NCBI RefSeq assembly: GCF_025699295.1 | Contig: NZ_JAILWB010000008.1 | Location: 156,463-220,462 of the forward strand | Direction: 5' to 3' | DNA from: Hydrogenophaga sp. | GTDB taxonomy: Bacteria; Pseudomonadota; Gammaproteobacteria; Burkholderiales; Burkholderiaceae_C | Length of the DNA: 64,000 bases | Part shown: positions 10,876 through 21,178 of the stretch, one piece after another | Position numbering within the stretch: the first letter of the stretch is position 1 | Layout of the letters: each line of letters begins with the position of its first letter | Notes under the pieces: generated by a model | What the model was told of the DNA's origin: nothing | Databases searched by the model: none | The model's input: only the letters and a program-made list of their open reading frames with translations | Program-made: the position numbers and the translations under genes

Positions 10876-12117
10876 GTGTTGGAAGACATCTATGTCGTTG
10901 GTGTGGGGATGACCCCGTTTGGCCGACATCTGGACAAAGACATCAAGCAGCTGACGCGCGAGGCGACCGAGGCGGCGCTGGTGGATGCAGGGATGCGGCA
11001 GGAGGACCTGCAAGCCGCCTTCTTTGGCAACACCTCCCAAGGTCACATGGAAGGCCAGCACATGATCCGCGGGCAGATTGCCTTGCGCGCCATGGGGATC
11101 GGGCGCATCCCGGTGGTGAACATCGAGAACGCCTGCGCCAGCGGATCCTCCGCGTTCGTGCTGGCGTGCAACCACGTCCGGTCAGGTGCCAGTGACGTGG
11201 CCCTGGCCATTGGCGCGGAGAAGATGTTCACCACGGACAAGCAGAAGATGTTCTCGGTCTTTGACAGCGCCTGGGATCTCTCCCGGGCGGCCGAGATTCG
11301 CGACGACCTGATGAAGCTCGGGCGCGATGTGTTGGTGCCGGAGGGGTCCACTTCACCCCGGCCCTACAGCGTGTTCATGGACGTGTACGCGGCGTTCGCG
11401 CGCTCCCACATGCGCACGTTCGGCACCACGCAGCGGCAGCTGGCGGCCGTCTCTGCCAAGAACCACGCGCACTCGGTGCACAACCCGCTGTCGCAGTACC
11501 AGGTGGCTTACAGCATCGACGACGTGCTGGCCGCGCCGCCCATCACCTACCCACTGACCTTGCCGATGTGTTCTCCGGTGTCGGACGGTGCGGCCGCGGT
11601 CATCGTGTGCAACCGGTCCGCGCTCCAGCGGCTGGGCCTCGACGCGCGCCGGGCGATCCGGGTGCTGGCCACCCTCGTGCAAAGCGGCTCGGCCCGCAGC
11701 GAGGACGACCACGCCAACCATTGCACGGCGCTGGCCGCGCGCCGGGCCTACGAGCTGGCCGGTGTGGGGCCTGACGACATCTCCGTGGCCGAAGTCCACG
11801 ACGCCACCGCCATGGGCGAAATCATCCAGTCCGAAAACCTGGGCTTCTGCGAGTTCGGCCAGGGTGGCGTGATCGCCGAGCGGGGCGACACCCGCATCGG
11901 TGGGCGCATTCCCATCAACCCATCGGGTGGGCTGGAGTCGAAGGGGCACCCGGTGGGTGCGACAGGCCTGGCGCAGGTGCATGAGCTGGTGACCCAGCTG
12001 CGCGCCGAAGCCGGCGCGCGGCAAGTGGAAGGCGCGCGCATCGCATTGGCAGAAAACGGCGGTGGTCTCGAAGGCATCGAGGAAGCCGTGGCCTGCATCA
12101 CGATCCTGGCGCGCTGA
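10876..12117 (+). CDS. Thiolase family protein
   Basis: GTG start; NIENACASGSSAF and NPSGGLESKGHPVGATGLAQVHELVTQLR. Confidence 0.85.
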   Translation: MLEDIYVVGVGMTPFGRHLDKDIKQLTREATEAALVDAGMRQEDLQAAFFGNTSQGHMEGQHMIRGQIALRAMGIGRIPVVNIENACASGSSAFVLACNHVRSGASDVALAIGAEKMFTTDKQKMFSVFDSAWDLSRAAEIRDDLMKLGRDVLVPEGSTSPRPYSVFMDVYAAFARSHMRTFGTTQRQLAAVSAKNHAHSVHNPLSQYQVAYSIDDVLAAPPITYPLTLPMCSPVSDGAAAVIVCNRSALQRLGLDARRAIRVLATLVQSGSARSEDDHANHCTALAARRAYELAGVGPDDISVAEVHDATAMGEIIQSENLGFCEFGQGGVIAERGDTRIGGRIPINPSGGLESKGHPVGATGLAQVHELVTQLRAEAGARQVEGARIALAENGGGLEGIEEAVACITILAR

Positions 12118-12143
12118 GCGCCCTACCGAAAGAAGCAAGCAAC

Positions 12144-12905
12144 ATGGACATCAAGAACACGGTGGCGCTGGTGACCGGCGCGGGTTCGGGCCTGGGTCTG
12201 GCGACCTGCAAGGCCCTGGTCGATGCGGGCGCCAAGGTGGTGGCGGTCGACCTGGACGAAGACCGCCTGGTGCGCGAGATGACGCCTTTGGGCGACAGCG
12301 TGCGCGCACTGAAAGTGGATGTGGCCGACGACGCCAGTGTGGAGGCCGCCGTAGCGTTCGCGGTCCGCACGTTCGGTGCCTTGCAGGTGGCCGTGAACTG
12401 CGCGGGCATTCTGGGCCCGTGCAAGACCTTGTCCAAGGGCGAGCTGTTTCCGCTGGACCTCTGGAACCGCGTGATCGGTGTCAACCTCACCGGCACCTTC
12501 AACGTCATCCGGCACGCTGCCCGGGCCATGGCTCAAAACGAACCTAATGTGGACGGCGAGCGCGGCGTGATCGTCAACACATCTTCGGGGGCGGCCTGGC
12601 AAGGGCAGATGGGGCAGGCCGCCTACAGCGCCAGCAAGGCGGGAGTCATGGGTCTGACCCTACCCGTGGCGCGAGACCTGGCGCAGCACGGGGTGCGGGT
12701 CGTCGCGCTCGCGCCGGGTCTGTTCGAGACAGGCATGTCGGCCGGCATGCCGACCAAGGTGGCGCAAAACATCATCGAGAAAGTCATCCTGTTCCCGAAC
12801 CGCATGGGGCAGGCGCCGGAGTTCTCTGCCCTGGTCCGCCATGTGGTGGAGAACGCCTACCTGAACGCCACCACGCTGAGCATCGATGGTGGCGCCCGGC
12901 TCTGA
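12144..12905 (+). CDS. SDR oxidoreductase (3-hydroxyacyl-CoA dehydrogenase type)
   Basis: ALVTGAGSGLGLATCKALVDAGAKVVAVDLD, YSASKAGVMGLTLPVARDLA. Confidence 0.85.
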   Translation: MDIKNTVALVTGAGSGLGLATCKALVDAGAKVVAVDLDEDRLVREMTPLGDSVRALKVDVADDASVEAAVAFAVRTFGALQVAVNCAGILGPCKTLSKGELFPLDLWNRVIGVNLTGTFNVIRHAARAMAQNEPNVDGERGVIVNTSSGAAWQGQMGQAAYSASKAGVMGLTLPVARDLAQHGVRVVALAPGLFETGMSAGMPTKVAQNIIEKVILFPNRMGQAPEFSALVRHVVENAYLNATTLSIDGGARL

Positions 12906-13011
12906 CCGGGGCCGATGCGCCAGCCCGAAAAGAACCCCACCGCAAGACCCCCCAATGGTCTGAACAAGGAGACCCGATGGACATGATCCCACCTGGCAAG
13001 AGGCAGCCCTC

Positions 13012-13809
13012 ATGACGGCCACCACCAGTGCCCATTCGCACGATGTGGTGCTCTCGGCCCGGAACCTGTTGCTGCAGTTCGGTGGCATCGTCGCGCTCAA
13101 CGATGTGTCCATCGATGTGCGCAAGGACGAGCTGCTGGCCATCATCGGTCCGAACGGCGCGGGGAAGTCCTCGCTCATGAATTGCCTGAGCGGCTTCTAC
13201 CGCCCCAGGAAGGGCGATATCACGCTCGGGGGCCGCAGCGTGCGCCACATGGCGGTGCACGAGGTCGCGGGCCAGGGCCTGGCCAGGACCTTTCAGGGCA
13301 CGCACATCTTCTCGGGTATGACGGTGGTCGAGAACCTGATGGTGGGGCGCCACATGCACATGCGCACGAACCTGGCGGAGTCGTTTCTCTACTTTGGCGC
13401 GGCCCGGCGCGAAGAGGTGATCCACCGGGAGGTGGTGGAGGAAATCATCGAGTTCTTGGAAATCGAGGCGATTCGCCACGCCCCGGTGGGCAGCCTGGGC
13501 TACGGCCTTCGCAAGCGCGTGGACCTGGGGCGGGCGCTGGCCCAGGACCCCCGCATCCTGTTGATGGACGAGCCCATGGCCGGCATGAACGCCGAAGAAA
13601 AGGAAGACCTGGCGCGCTTCATCCTGGACGTGCGCGAAGCCAAGCGGATTCCGGTCGTGCTGGTGGAGCACGACATGGGCGTGGTGATGGACCTTGCGGA
13701 CCGCATCGCGGTGCTCGACTTCGGTCGCAAGATCGCCGAGGGCACCCCTCGCGAAATTCAGGCCGATCCCGCTGTCATGAAAGCCTATCTCGGGGAGGGC
13801 GGGCCATGA
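13012..13809 (+). CDS. Branched-chain amino acid-type ABC transporter ATP-binding protein (LivG-like)
   Basis: IGPNGAGKSSLMNCLSGFY, LLMDEPMAGMNAEEKEDLARFI. Confidence 0.85.
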   Translation: MTATTSAHSHDVVLSARNLLLQFGGIVALNDVSIDVRKDELLAIIGPNGAGKSSLMNCLSGFYRPRKGDITLGGRSVRHMAVHEVAGQGLARTFQGTHIFSGMTVVENLMVGRHMHMRTNLAESFLYFGAARREEVIHREVVEEIIEFLEIEAIRHAPVGSLGYGLRKRVDLGRALAQDPRILLMDEPMAGMNAEEKEDLARFILDVREAKRIPVVLVEHDMGVVMDLADRIAVLDFGRKIAEGTPREIQADPAVMKAYLGEGGP

Positions 13810-15773
13810 TGCTCAAGATCGAAACCCTGCCACAGCTTTTGCAGCGCCATGCGCAGGCCACACCCGAGCGGTTGTCCCAGCGCCACAAGCAACGTGGCAT
13901 CTGGCGCGAATACAGCTTTGCGGCGGTGGAACGCCAGGTGCTGGAGCTGGCCCTGGGGCTGCACCACATGGGCGTGCAGCGCGGTGCCACGGTGGCCATC
14001 ATGGGTGAGAACGAGCCGCAGCACTACTGGGCCGAATTTGCGGCGCATGCGCTGGGCTGCAAAGTGGTCTCGCTGTACCCGGATCTGACGGCGGACGAAG
14101 TCCAGTACCTGCTGGAGGACAGCGAGACGGTCTGCCTTTTCGCCCAGGACCAGGAGCAGGTGGACAAGGGCCTGGAGGTCAAGGACAAGCTGGGGCTGCT
14201 TCGCCACATCGTGTACTGGGACGACACCGGCATGTGGTCCTACAACGACCCGATCCTCGGCACCTTCAGCTCGGTGCAGCAGCAGGGGCGTGCGTTGGAG
14301 GCGCAGGACCCCGGGCTGTACCGTTCGCTGCTGGCAAAAGGCTCGCCCGACGACGTGGCCGTGTTGTCCTACACCTCGGGGACCACCGGCAAACCCAAAG
14401 GGGTGGTTCTCACGCACCGTTTCCTGATCGACAACGCGCAGCGCCTGATCCAGGCCACCGACGCCCAGCCGGGCATGGAGTACCTGAGCTACATCGCGCC
14501 GGCCTGGGCGACCGAGCAGATCAACGGCATCTCGGTGGGCCTGGGGCTGCCCATGGTGGTCAACTTCCCGGAAAACCCCGAGCAGGTGCTGGCCAACATC
14601 CGCGAGCTGGCCGTCGAGGCCATGACCTTTGCCCCGCGCCAATGGGAGAGCATGGCCTCCTCGGTGCAGGCCCACATGCTGGACGCCGGGCCCGTGCGGC
14701 GCGCCGTCTACGAGTGGGGCTTGAAGGTGGGGCGCGCCTTCAACGTGGGCCGCCTGGATGGTCAACCGATCGGCTGGCTGGACCGCCTGCAGTTCCCCCT
14801 GGCCGAAGCCTTGGTCCTGCGGCCCTTGCGGGACCAGCTCGGGCTGACCCGGTTGCGCATTGCCAGCTGTGGCGGGGCCACCATGGCGCCCGACGTGTTC
14901 CGCATGTTCCATGCCATGGGCGTTCCCTTGCGCAACATCTACGGCTCTACCGAAACCGGCCTGCTCACCTGCCACCAGAGTGACCGCTTCGACCTGGAAA
15001 CCGTGGGGCACTGGATGCGGGCGCACCCGGAGGCCGGTCCTCCCCTCGAATGGCGGGTGAGCCCGGACGGCGAACTCCAGATCCGGGGTGGCAGTCCTTT
15101 CCTGGGCTATTACCGGCGGGAGGGGTCGGTCGAGTCCAAGGTCAAGGACGGCTGGTTCCACACCGGCGATGCCGTGACCCGGACCGACCGCGGAGAGCTG
15201 GTCTTTCTGGAGCGGCTGTCCGACTTGAAACGGCTGCGCAGCGGCGATACCTTTCCGCCCCAGTTCGTCGAGACGCGTTTGCGGTTCAGCCCGTTCATCA
15301 AGGACATCATGACCGTGGGCGATGAAGGACGTGACTTCGTGGCCGCGCTCATCAACATCGACATGGCGGTGCTGTCACGCTGGGCCGAAGACAAGCGCAT
15401 CGGTTTCTCGACCTTCACCGATCTATCGCAACGCCCCGAGATCGCGGTCCTGATCAGCCAGGAAATCGCGCGCGTCAACCAGTTTCTGCCGGTGCATGCG
15501 CGGGTGAAGCGGTTCGCCAACTTTCCCAAGGAACTCGATCCCGATGAGGGGGAGCTGACGCGTTCGCGCAAGCTGCGGCGCGAGTTCCTGGAGGAGCGCT
15601 ACAGCGCCCTGATTCAGGGCCTCTACGACGGCTCCCGTGAGGTGCGGATCGACATCCCCGTGACCTACCAGGACGGACGCCGAAGCAACTTCAACGCGAA
15701 GGTGTTCATTCACGATGCCGACGGATCCGGTTCGAACACCTTGACCGAACCCCAGCGAAGGAGGCCCGCATGA
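13806..15773 (+). CDS. AMP-dependent (long-chain-type) acyl-CoA synthetase
   Basis: AVLSYTSGTTGKPKGVVLTH, NIYGSTETGLLT, GWFHTGDAV; start at MMLKIETLPQLL overlaps the previous stop (ORF track start 13182 is too far upstream). Confidence 0.85.
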   Translation: MMLKIETLPQLLQRHAQATPERLSQRHKQRGIWREYSFAAVERQVLELALGLHHMGVQRGATVAIMGENEPQHYWAEFAAHALGCKVVSLYPDLTADEVQYLLEDSETVCLFAQDQEQVDKGLEVKDKLGLLRHIVYWDDTGMWSYNDPILGTFSSVQQQGRALEAQDPGLYRSLLAKGSPDDVAVLSYTSGTTGKPKGVVLTHRFLIDNAQRLIQATDAQPGMEYLSYIAPAWATEQINGISVGLGLPMVVNFPENPEQVLANIRELAVEAMTFAPRQWESMASSVQAHMLDAGPVRRAVYEWGLKVGRAFNVGRLDGQPIGWLDRLQFPLAEALVLRPLRDQLGLTRLRIASCGGATMAPDVFRMFHAMGVPLRNIYGSTETGLLTCHQSDRFDLETVGHWMRAHPEAGPPLEWRVSPDGELQIRGGSPFLGYYRREGSVESKVKDGWFHTGDAVTRTDRGELVFLERLSDLKRLRSGDTFPPQFVETRLRFSPFIKDIMTVGDEGRDFVAALINIDMAVLSRWAEDKRIGFSTFTDLSQRPEIAVLISQEIARVNQFLPVHARVKRFANFPKELDPDEGELTRSRKLRREFLEERYSALIQGLYDGSREVRIDIPVTYQDGRRSNFNAKVFIHDADGSGSNTLTEPQRRRPA

Positions 15774-16654
15774 GCGATTTTCTGAACTACCTCGTCAACG
15801 GGGCATTGACCGGTCTGCTCTACGCCCTCATGGCGATGGGCTTCGTGGTGATCTACCGCGCGTCCAAAGTGTTCAACTTTGCACAGGGGGAGCTGGTCGT
15901 CTTCGGCGGCTACATGGTGTGGTGGACCATCATCCAGATGGGCATGCCGGTGTGGCTGGGCTTGCCCGTGGCCTTCGCCAGCGCGGCGATCTTCGGCCTG
16001 ATGATCGAGCGCATCTTTTTCGCGCGCCTCGTGGGCGAATCCGTGTTCTCGATGGTGATGGTGACGATCGGACTGCTGATCCTGATCCGCGGGATTGTGC
16101 TGGTGTTCTTTGGTCCCCAGGTGCGCGCCTTCCCGATCATCTTTCCGATCGAACCCATCATCCTGGGTGATGTGGTGATCTCCCGCTCGCTCCTCTACGG
16201 CGGCATCCTGACCGTGGCCATCGGCTTTGGCCTTTCTTGGTTCTTCAATCGGACCCGCATGGGTCTGACGATGACGGCCGTGGCCGAAGACCACCAGGTC
16301 GCGATGTCGATGGGCATCTCGGTGCAACGCTCGATCGCGTTTGCCTGGATGCTGGGTGCCGTGCTTTCGACGCTGGGCGCGATGGTCCACCTGAGTGGCC
16401 GGTCCATCAACATGATGAGTTCCGACATCGGCCTGGCCGCGCTGCCCGTGGCGCTGCTCGCGGGCCTGGAGTCGCTGGCCGGGCTGCTGCTAGCCGGCAT
16501 TCTGGTCGGGGTTATCCAGGGGCTGGCGTCGGCCTACCTCGATCCCCTGGTGGGCGGGGCGCTCGGCTCGGTCTTCCCTTTCATCATCATGTTGTTGATG
16601 TTGTTGATCCGTCCCACCGGCATGTTCGGCTGGAAAACCATTGAGAGGGTATGA
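15770..16654 (+). CDS. Branched-chain-type ABC transporter permease (LivH-like)
   Basis: Hydrophobic; NGALTGLLYALMAMGFVVIYRASKVFNFAQGELVVFGGY. Confidence 0.85.
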   Translation: MSDFLNYLVNGALTGLLYALMAMGFVVIYRASKVFNFAQGELVVFGGYMVWWTIIQMGMPVWLGLPVAFASAAIFGLMIERIFFARLVGESVFSMVMVTIGLLILIRGIVLVFFGPQVRAFPIIFPIEPIILGDVVISRSLLYGGILTVAIGFGLSWFFNRTRMGLTMTAVAEDHQVAMSMGISVQRSIAFAWMLGAVLSTLGAMVHLSGRSINMMSSDIGLAALPVALLAGLESLAGLLLAGILVGVIQGLASAYLDPLVGGALGSVFPFIIMLLMLLIRPTGMFGWKTIERV

Positions 16655-17709
16655 GCATGGATCCCGCAGGTGTTTTCGCGACCTCGTTTGCCCAGGACCA
16701 GGCGCTGGTGCGCACGCGCAGCCAGGCCGTGACGCTGGCCTTGTTCGTCTTGGCCATGTTTGCGCTGCCCCTGATCGCCGACGCCCGCTCGGTGGCGGTG
16801 ATGACCTCGATGCTGATCACCGCCGTGGTGGTGATCGGCTTGCAGATCAACACCGGCCTGGCCGGGCAGATCAACATGGGACAGGCAGCCTTCATGGGCG
16901 TGGGCGCCTACGCCACCGCGCTGCTCGCGACCAAGGGCGGCCTGCCGTTCTGGATCGCGTTGCCGGTCGGTGGCGTGTGCGCGGCCCTGTTCGGCCTGGT
17001 GTTTGGCCTGGCCGCTGTCCGCATCAAGGGCTTTTACCTGGCCCTCACCACGATCGCGGCGCAGATCCTGTTCCATTTCATGGTGCTGAACCTGCCCGCT
17101 GCCTGGCTGGGTGGGTCCAACGGCATCACGGTCGATGCGGCACGGCTGTTCGGCGTGGTGCTCGACACCGATGCCGGCGTCTACTACCTGTGTCTGGTGG
17201 TGGCCTGCATCATGATCGCGGGCGCCTATGGCGTGGCCCGCAGCCGGCATGGCCGGATCTTCGCCGCCGTGCGCGATGACGACGTCGCCTCCGGCATGAT
17301 GGGCATCAACGTGGTGCGCACCAAGGCACTGGCCTTCCTGCTGGGCGCCTTCTATGCGGGCATCGGAGGCGGGCTGTGGGCGTACTACGTGCGCTTCGTC
17401 TCGATCGATCAGTTCACCCTGATCCACTCCATCTGGTTCATCGCCATGATCATCGTGGGTGGCATGGGCTCGGTGACAGGCGCACTGATTGGTGTGTTCG
17501 TCATCCGCCTTGCGCAGGAGTCCTTTACCAGCATGGGCCCTTCCCTGGTCGAGAGCTTCTCGTTCCTGAGCGGCGACGTGGTCTTCGCCGCGATGAACAT
17601 CTTTCTGGGCGGCATCATCGCCGGCTTCCTGATCTTCGAGCCGCGTGGACTGATGCACCGCTGGAACATTCTCAAGCGGTCCTACCGGATGTGGCCCTAC
17701 CCCTACTGA
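16651..17709 (+). CDS. Branched-chain-type ABC transporter permease (LivM-like)
   Basis: GLAGQINMGQAAFMGVGAYATALLATK...MGINVVRTKALAFLLGAFYAGIGGGL. Confidence 0.85.
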   Translation: MSMDPAGVFATSFAQDQALVRTRSQAVTLALFVLAMFALPLIADARSVAVMTSMLITAVVVIGLQINTGLAGQINMGQAAFMGVGAYATALLATKGGLPFWIALPVGGVCAALFGLVFGLAAVRIKGFYLALTTIAAQILFHFMVLNLPAAWLGGSNGITVDAARLFGVVLDTDAGVYYLCLVVACIMIAGAYGVARSRHGRIFAAVRDDDVASGMMGINVVRTKALAFLLGAFYAGIGGGLWAYYVRFVSIDQFTLIHSIWFIAMIIVGGMGSVTGALIGVFVIRLAQESFTSMGPSLVESFSFLSGDVVFAAMNIFLGGIIAGFLIFEPRGLMHRWNILKRSYRMWPYPY

Positions 17710-17790
17710 TACCGGACTTTCGCGGCCGTCCGCTGCGCTGGAGGACGGTTGATTCGTGTTGGACAGCGTGATCAAAACCAGGAGACTTGC

Positions 17791-19041
17791 GTGAATACAA
17801 ACAATGGATGTCTGTCGGCCTTTGCCCGCGTGGCGCGATGCGGTGCCTTGGCCGCCGGTGTGTTCGGTCTCGCGGGCACGGCCCAGGCACAGACCACCTA
17901 CAACATCGCTGGACTGGCCGACTTCACCGGGCCTTATGCCGACGTCATGAAGGACATGACCGGTTGCCGCAAGGGCGTGCTCGACTGGTGGAGTGAGGAG
18001 GTGGGCAAGCCCCAGGGTGTGGCGCTTCGCGTCAAGGAGTACGACACGCGCTACGACGTCGCGCAGGTCGCCAGCCTGTGGCCCGGCATCCGGTCGGAGC
18101 TGGACCCCGTGGCCATTCTGGGCATCGGCGGGTCGGACGCGGCGGCCCTGCAGCAGCGCCTGCCCAACGACAAGGTGCCCCAGGTCCTGGCCACGGCCGG
18201 TTATGGCTTTGCCTGGAAGAGCGACAGCTGGGTGTTCAACGCCCGAGCCACCTACCCGCACGAGGTGGCGGCCTTCTACACCTGGTTGCAGAAGAAATCC
18301 GGTTCCGCCGCGCCCATCAAGGTCGGTGTGATTTCCTCCGAAGTGTCCCCGGCTTACGTGGACATCCACAAGGGAACCGAGAAGTTCGCGAAAGACAACC
18401 CCAAGATCCTGGAAGTCGTGGAGACGGTCTACACCGAAGCCCAGCCCACCGACCTGACGCAGCAAGTGAACCGCCTGATTCGCAAGGGCGCGACCGTACT
18501 CCAGGTCTTCAACAACACGGCCTCCGTGGTGGCGACGCGCCGTGCCCTGCAAAGCCTGGGCAAGACCAACATCCCCATCGTCATGTCGGCCCACAACGGC
18601 TTGATTTCATCGGGCAAGGCCCTGGGTGGTCTGGAGCAGATGGAAGGCAACTACGAGGTCTACGGCATGGCCATGCCCACGGACGATCCGACCACGGCGC
18701 GGGCCTTCTTCGACCAGCTGCGCAGCAAGTACAAGGCACAGGTCAGCTACACCTCGGCCTGCATCATGGGCATGAGCCAGGGCCTCATCGTGGCCCGTGC
18801 CGTCGAGCAGGCGATCAAGACCAAGGGGGTCAAGGGCGTCAAGGGGGAGGACGTCCGCGCGGCGCTGCTGTCCACGCCGATGCCGAGCGAGCGCAGCTTT
18901 GGCGTGCTGCCCAACCTGCAGTACGGCAAGGATGCGCCATTTCCCACCGAAGGCCTGGCCGTCAACATCGGCACGGTGGAAAAGGGCAAGTACAAGCTGC
19001 TGGAACAGAACGTTCCCATGCCCGTGTTGAACAAGTGGTAA
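17791..19041 (+). CDS. ABC transporter substrate-binding protein (LivK-like)
   Basis: GTG start after GGAG; signal peptide ending AQAQT; TYNIAGLADFTGPYADVMKDMTGCRKG periplasmic-binding fold. Confidence 0.8.
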   Translation: MNTNNGCLSAFARVARCGALAAGVFGLAGTAQAQTTYNIAGLADFTGPYADVMKDMTGCRKGVLDWWSEEVGKPQGVALRVKEYDTRYDVAQVASLWPGIRSELDPVAILGIGGSDAAALQQRLPNDKVPQVLATAGYGFAWKSDSWVFNARATYPHEVAAFYTWLQKKSGSAAPIKVGVISSEVSPAYVDIHKGTEKFAKDNPKILEVVETVYTEAQPTDLTQQVNRLIRKGATVLQVFNNTASVVATRRALQSLGKTNIPIVMSAHNGLISSGKALGGLEQMEGNYEVYGMAMPTDDPTTARAFFDQLRSKYKAQVSYTSACIMGMSQGLIVARAVEQAIKTKGVKGVKGEDVRAALLSTPMPSERSFGVLPNLQYGKDAPFPTEGLAVNIGTVEKGKYKLLEQNVPMPVLNKW

Positions 19042-19890
19042 ATGAACCCCGGCGTGGATCCGGATCGATCGCGGTCCACGCCCACTCCAACGGAGTCACC
19101 CGTGCTTGAACTGAACAACGTCGAGGTCCTGTACAGCGATGTCATCCTCGCTGTCAAAGGCATTTCCGCCCAGGTGCCCACCGGGCAGTGCGTGACCTTG
19201 CTGGGCGCTAATGGGGCGGGCAAGAGCACCACCCTGAAGGCCATCTCGAACCTGATCAAGACCGAAGATGGCCGCGTGACGGCGGGCACCATCCGCTTCG
19301 ATGGGGCCGACATCACGGGGGGCAACCCGGCCGAGCAGGTGCGCAGGGGGCTGGTGCATGTCATGGAAGGCCGCAAGGTGCTGCGGCACATGACGGTGGA
19401 GCAGAACCTGGTGGTCGGCGGGCACATGGGCCCTGGGCGAGACGCCCGTGAACTGCTGGACGAGGTGTATGGCCGCATCCAGCGGCTTGCCGCCTTGCGC
19501 CACCGCACGGCGGGCTACCTGTCCGGGGGGGAGCAGCAGTTGCTGGTGATCGGGCGGGCCCTCATGGCCAGACCCAAGCTGGTCATGATCGATGAGCCCT
19601 CGCTGGGCCTGGCACCGCTCATGGTGGAAGAGGTCTACGGTTTGCTCGCCGATCTCAAGGCCAGTGGCCTGACGCTGCTGATCGTCGAGCAGAACACGCG
19701 CGTCGCGCTGGAGCTGGCCGACTACGGCTACGTGATGGAAGGCGGTCGGGTCGTGCTCGAAGGCCCCTCTGCCAGCCTCAGGAGCAACGAGGACGTGCGC
19801 GAGTTCTACCTGGGCCTGACGGTGGAAGGCGAGCGCAAGAGCTTCAGGGACATGAAACATTACCGCCGCCGCAAGCGGTGGTTGGGCTGA
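19042..19890 (+). CDS. Branched-chain-type ABC transporter ATP-binding protein (LivF-like)
   Basis: LLGANGAGKSTTLKAISNL, YLSGGEQQLLVIGRALMARPKLVMIDEPSLGLAP. Confidence 0.85.
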   Translation: MNPGVDPDRSRSTPTPTESPVLELNNVEVLYSDVILAVKGISAQVPTGQCVTLLGANGAGKSTTLKAISNLIKTEDGRVTAGTIRFDGADITGGNPAEQVRRGLVHVMEGRKVLRHMTVEQNLVVGGHMGPGRDARELLDEVYGRIQRLAALRHRTAGYLSGGEQQLLVIGRALMARPKLVMIDEPSLGLAPLMVEEVYGLLADLKASGLTLLIVEQNTRVALELADYGYVMEGGRVVLEGPSASLRSNEDVREFYLGLTVEGERKSFRDMKHYRRRKRWLG

Positions 19891-19935
19891 TGGGCCGATC
19901 CGCCCAACGCCATCGACAACCTTCAAGGACGAGCC

Positions 19936-21087
19936 ATGACAAGTGTTTCCAATGCATTTTTGAGCGAACAGGAAGTGATGATCCGGGAGTCGGCCCGTCG
20001 CGTCGCCAGCGAAGTGGTGGCCAGCACCGCGGCCGAGCGCGATCGCAGCAGCGCCTGGCCCCACGATGAAATCCGGGCGGTGGCCGAGCTCGGCTTCATG
20101 GGGATGCTGGCGCCTCAGGCCCACGGCGGATCCGGACTGTCGTTCGTGGAGTACTGTCTGGCGATCGAGGAGTTCGCCGCTGCGGATGGTGGTTTCGCCA
20201 CCATGATGCATGTGCACAACTCGTCCGCGCACGTGCTGCGCTCATTCGGCACCGAGGAGCAGATGCGCGCCTACCTGCCGGAGCTGGCCCGCGCCCAGCG
20301 CATCGGGGCTTTCCTGTTGTCGGAGCCCCATGCGGGTTCCGACACCGCCGCCATCCGCACCACGGCGAGGCGCGAGGGGGACAGCTACGTGCTCAATGGG
20401 AGCAAGCAATGGATCTCCAACGGCAGCGAGGCCGGCTTCGCCCTGGTGGTTGCCGCCACGGGCGCGCCTGGCGCTCGCGACCGCTTCAGCCTGTTCATCG
20501 CGGACCCGAAGGAGCCCGGTTACCAATGCCTGCGAATCGAAAACAAGCTGGGCCAGCACACGGCCCACACGGCCCAGATTCAGCTGGACAACCTGCGTGT
20601 GCCGGCGAAGAACATGATCGGCGAGGAAGGTCGCGGCTACGGCAAGGCGCTCTCGTTGCTCTCCGACGGCCGCATTGCGATCGCTGCGCTGTCCATCGGC
20701 ATTGCCCGCGCTGCCCTGGAGGCCGCGATCCGATACGCGAAGGAGCGTGAAGCCTACGGAAAGCCGATCGCCGAGTTGCAGGCCGTCAGCTTTGACCTGG
20801 CGGAGATGGCCACGCAGGTGGACGTGGCGCGCCAGTTCATGTTGTACGCGGCGCGCTTGACGGACGCGAAGCTGCCGTCCATCAAGGAAGCCGCGATGGC
20901 CAAACTGTTCGCCAGCGAGATGGCGGAGAAGGTCTGTTCGGCCGCGCTTCAGGTGCATGGCGGCTATGGTTACGTGAACGATTTCCCCGTCGAACGCTAC
21001 TACCGCGACGTGCGGGTGACGAAGATCTACGAGGGCACCAGCCACATCCAACGGCTGATCATCGCGCGGCAACTGCTGGCGGGTTGA
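19936..21087 (+). CDS. Acyl-CoA dehydrogenase
   Basis: LSEPHAGSDTAAIRTTARREGDSYVLNGSKQWISNG...QVHGGYGYVNDFPVERYYRDVRVTKIYEGTSHIQRLIIARQL. Confidence 0.9.
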   Translation: MTSVSNAFLSEQEVMIRESARRVASEVVASTAAERDRSSAWPHDEIRAVAELGFMGMLAPQAHGGSGLSFVEYCLAIEEFAAADGGFATMMHVHNSSAHVLRSFGTEEQMRAYLPELARAQRIGAFLLSEPHAGSDTAAIRTTARREGDSYVLNGSKQWISNGSEAGFALVVAATGAPGARDRFSLFIADPKEPGYQCLRIENKLGQHTAHTAQIQLDNLRVPAKNMIGEEGRGYGKALSLLSDGRIAIAALSIGIARAALEAAIRYAKEREAYGKPIAELQAVSFDLAEMATQVDVARQFMLYAARLTDAKLPSIKEAAMAKLFASEMAEKVCSAALQVHGGYGYVNDFPVERYYRDVRVTKIYEGTSHIQRLIIARQLLAG

Positions 21088-21178
21088 CGCCAGCTCGCAG
21101 GTCTGGCGTTGCGACTTGCCTGTCCGATATCATTGAAACTCGCCCTTTTCGGGGCAAATGCGCAGAGGACACAGAAGA

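Noticed and set aside
12784-13671. Long minus-strand ORF opposite the LivG-like gene (and similar at 13785-15161, 16534-18594)
   Set aside because: His/Gln/Gly-rich shadow translations of clearly conserved plus-strand genes.
13182-13805. N-terminal extension of the 863-aa acyl-CoA synthetase ORF
   Set aside because: Out-of-frame reading of the LivG-like gene; true start is MMLKIETLPQLL at 13806.
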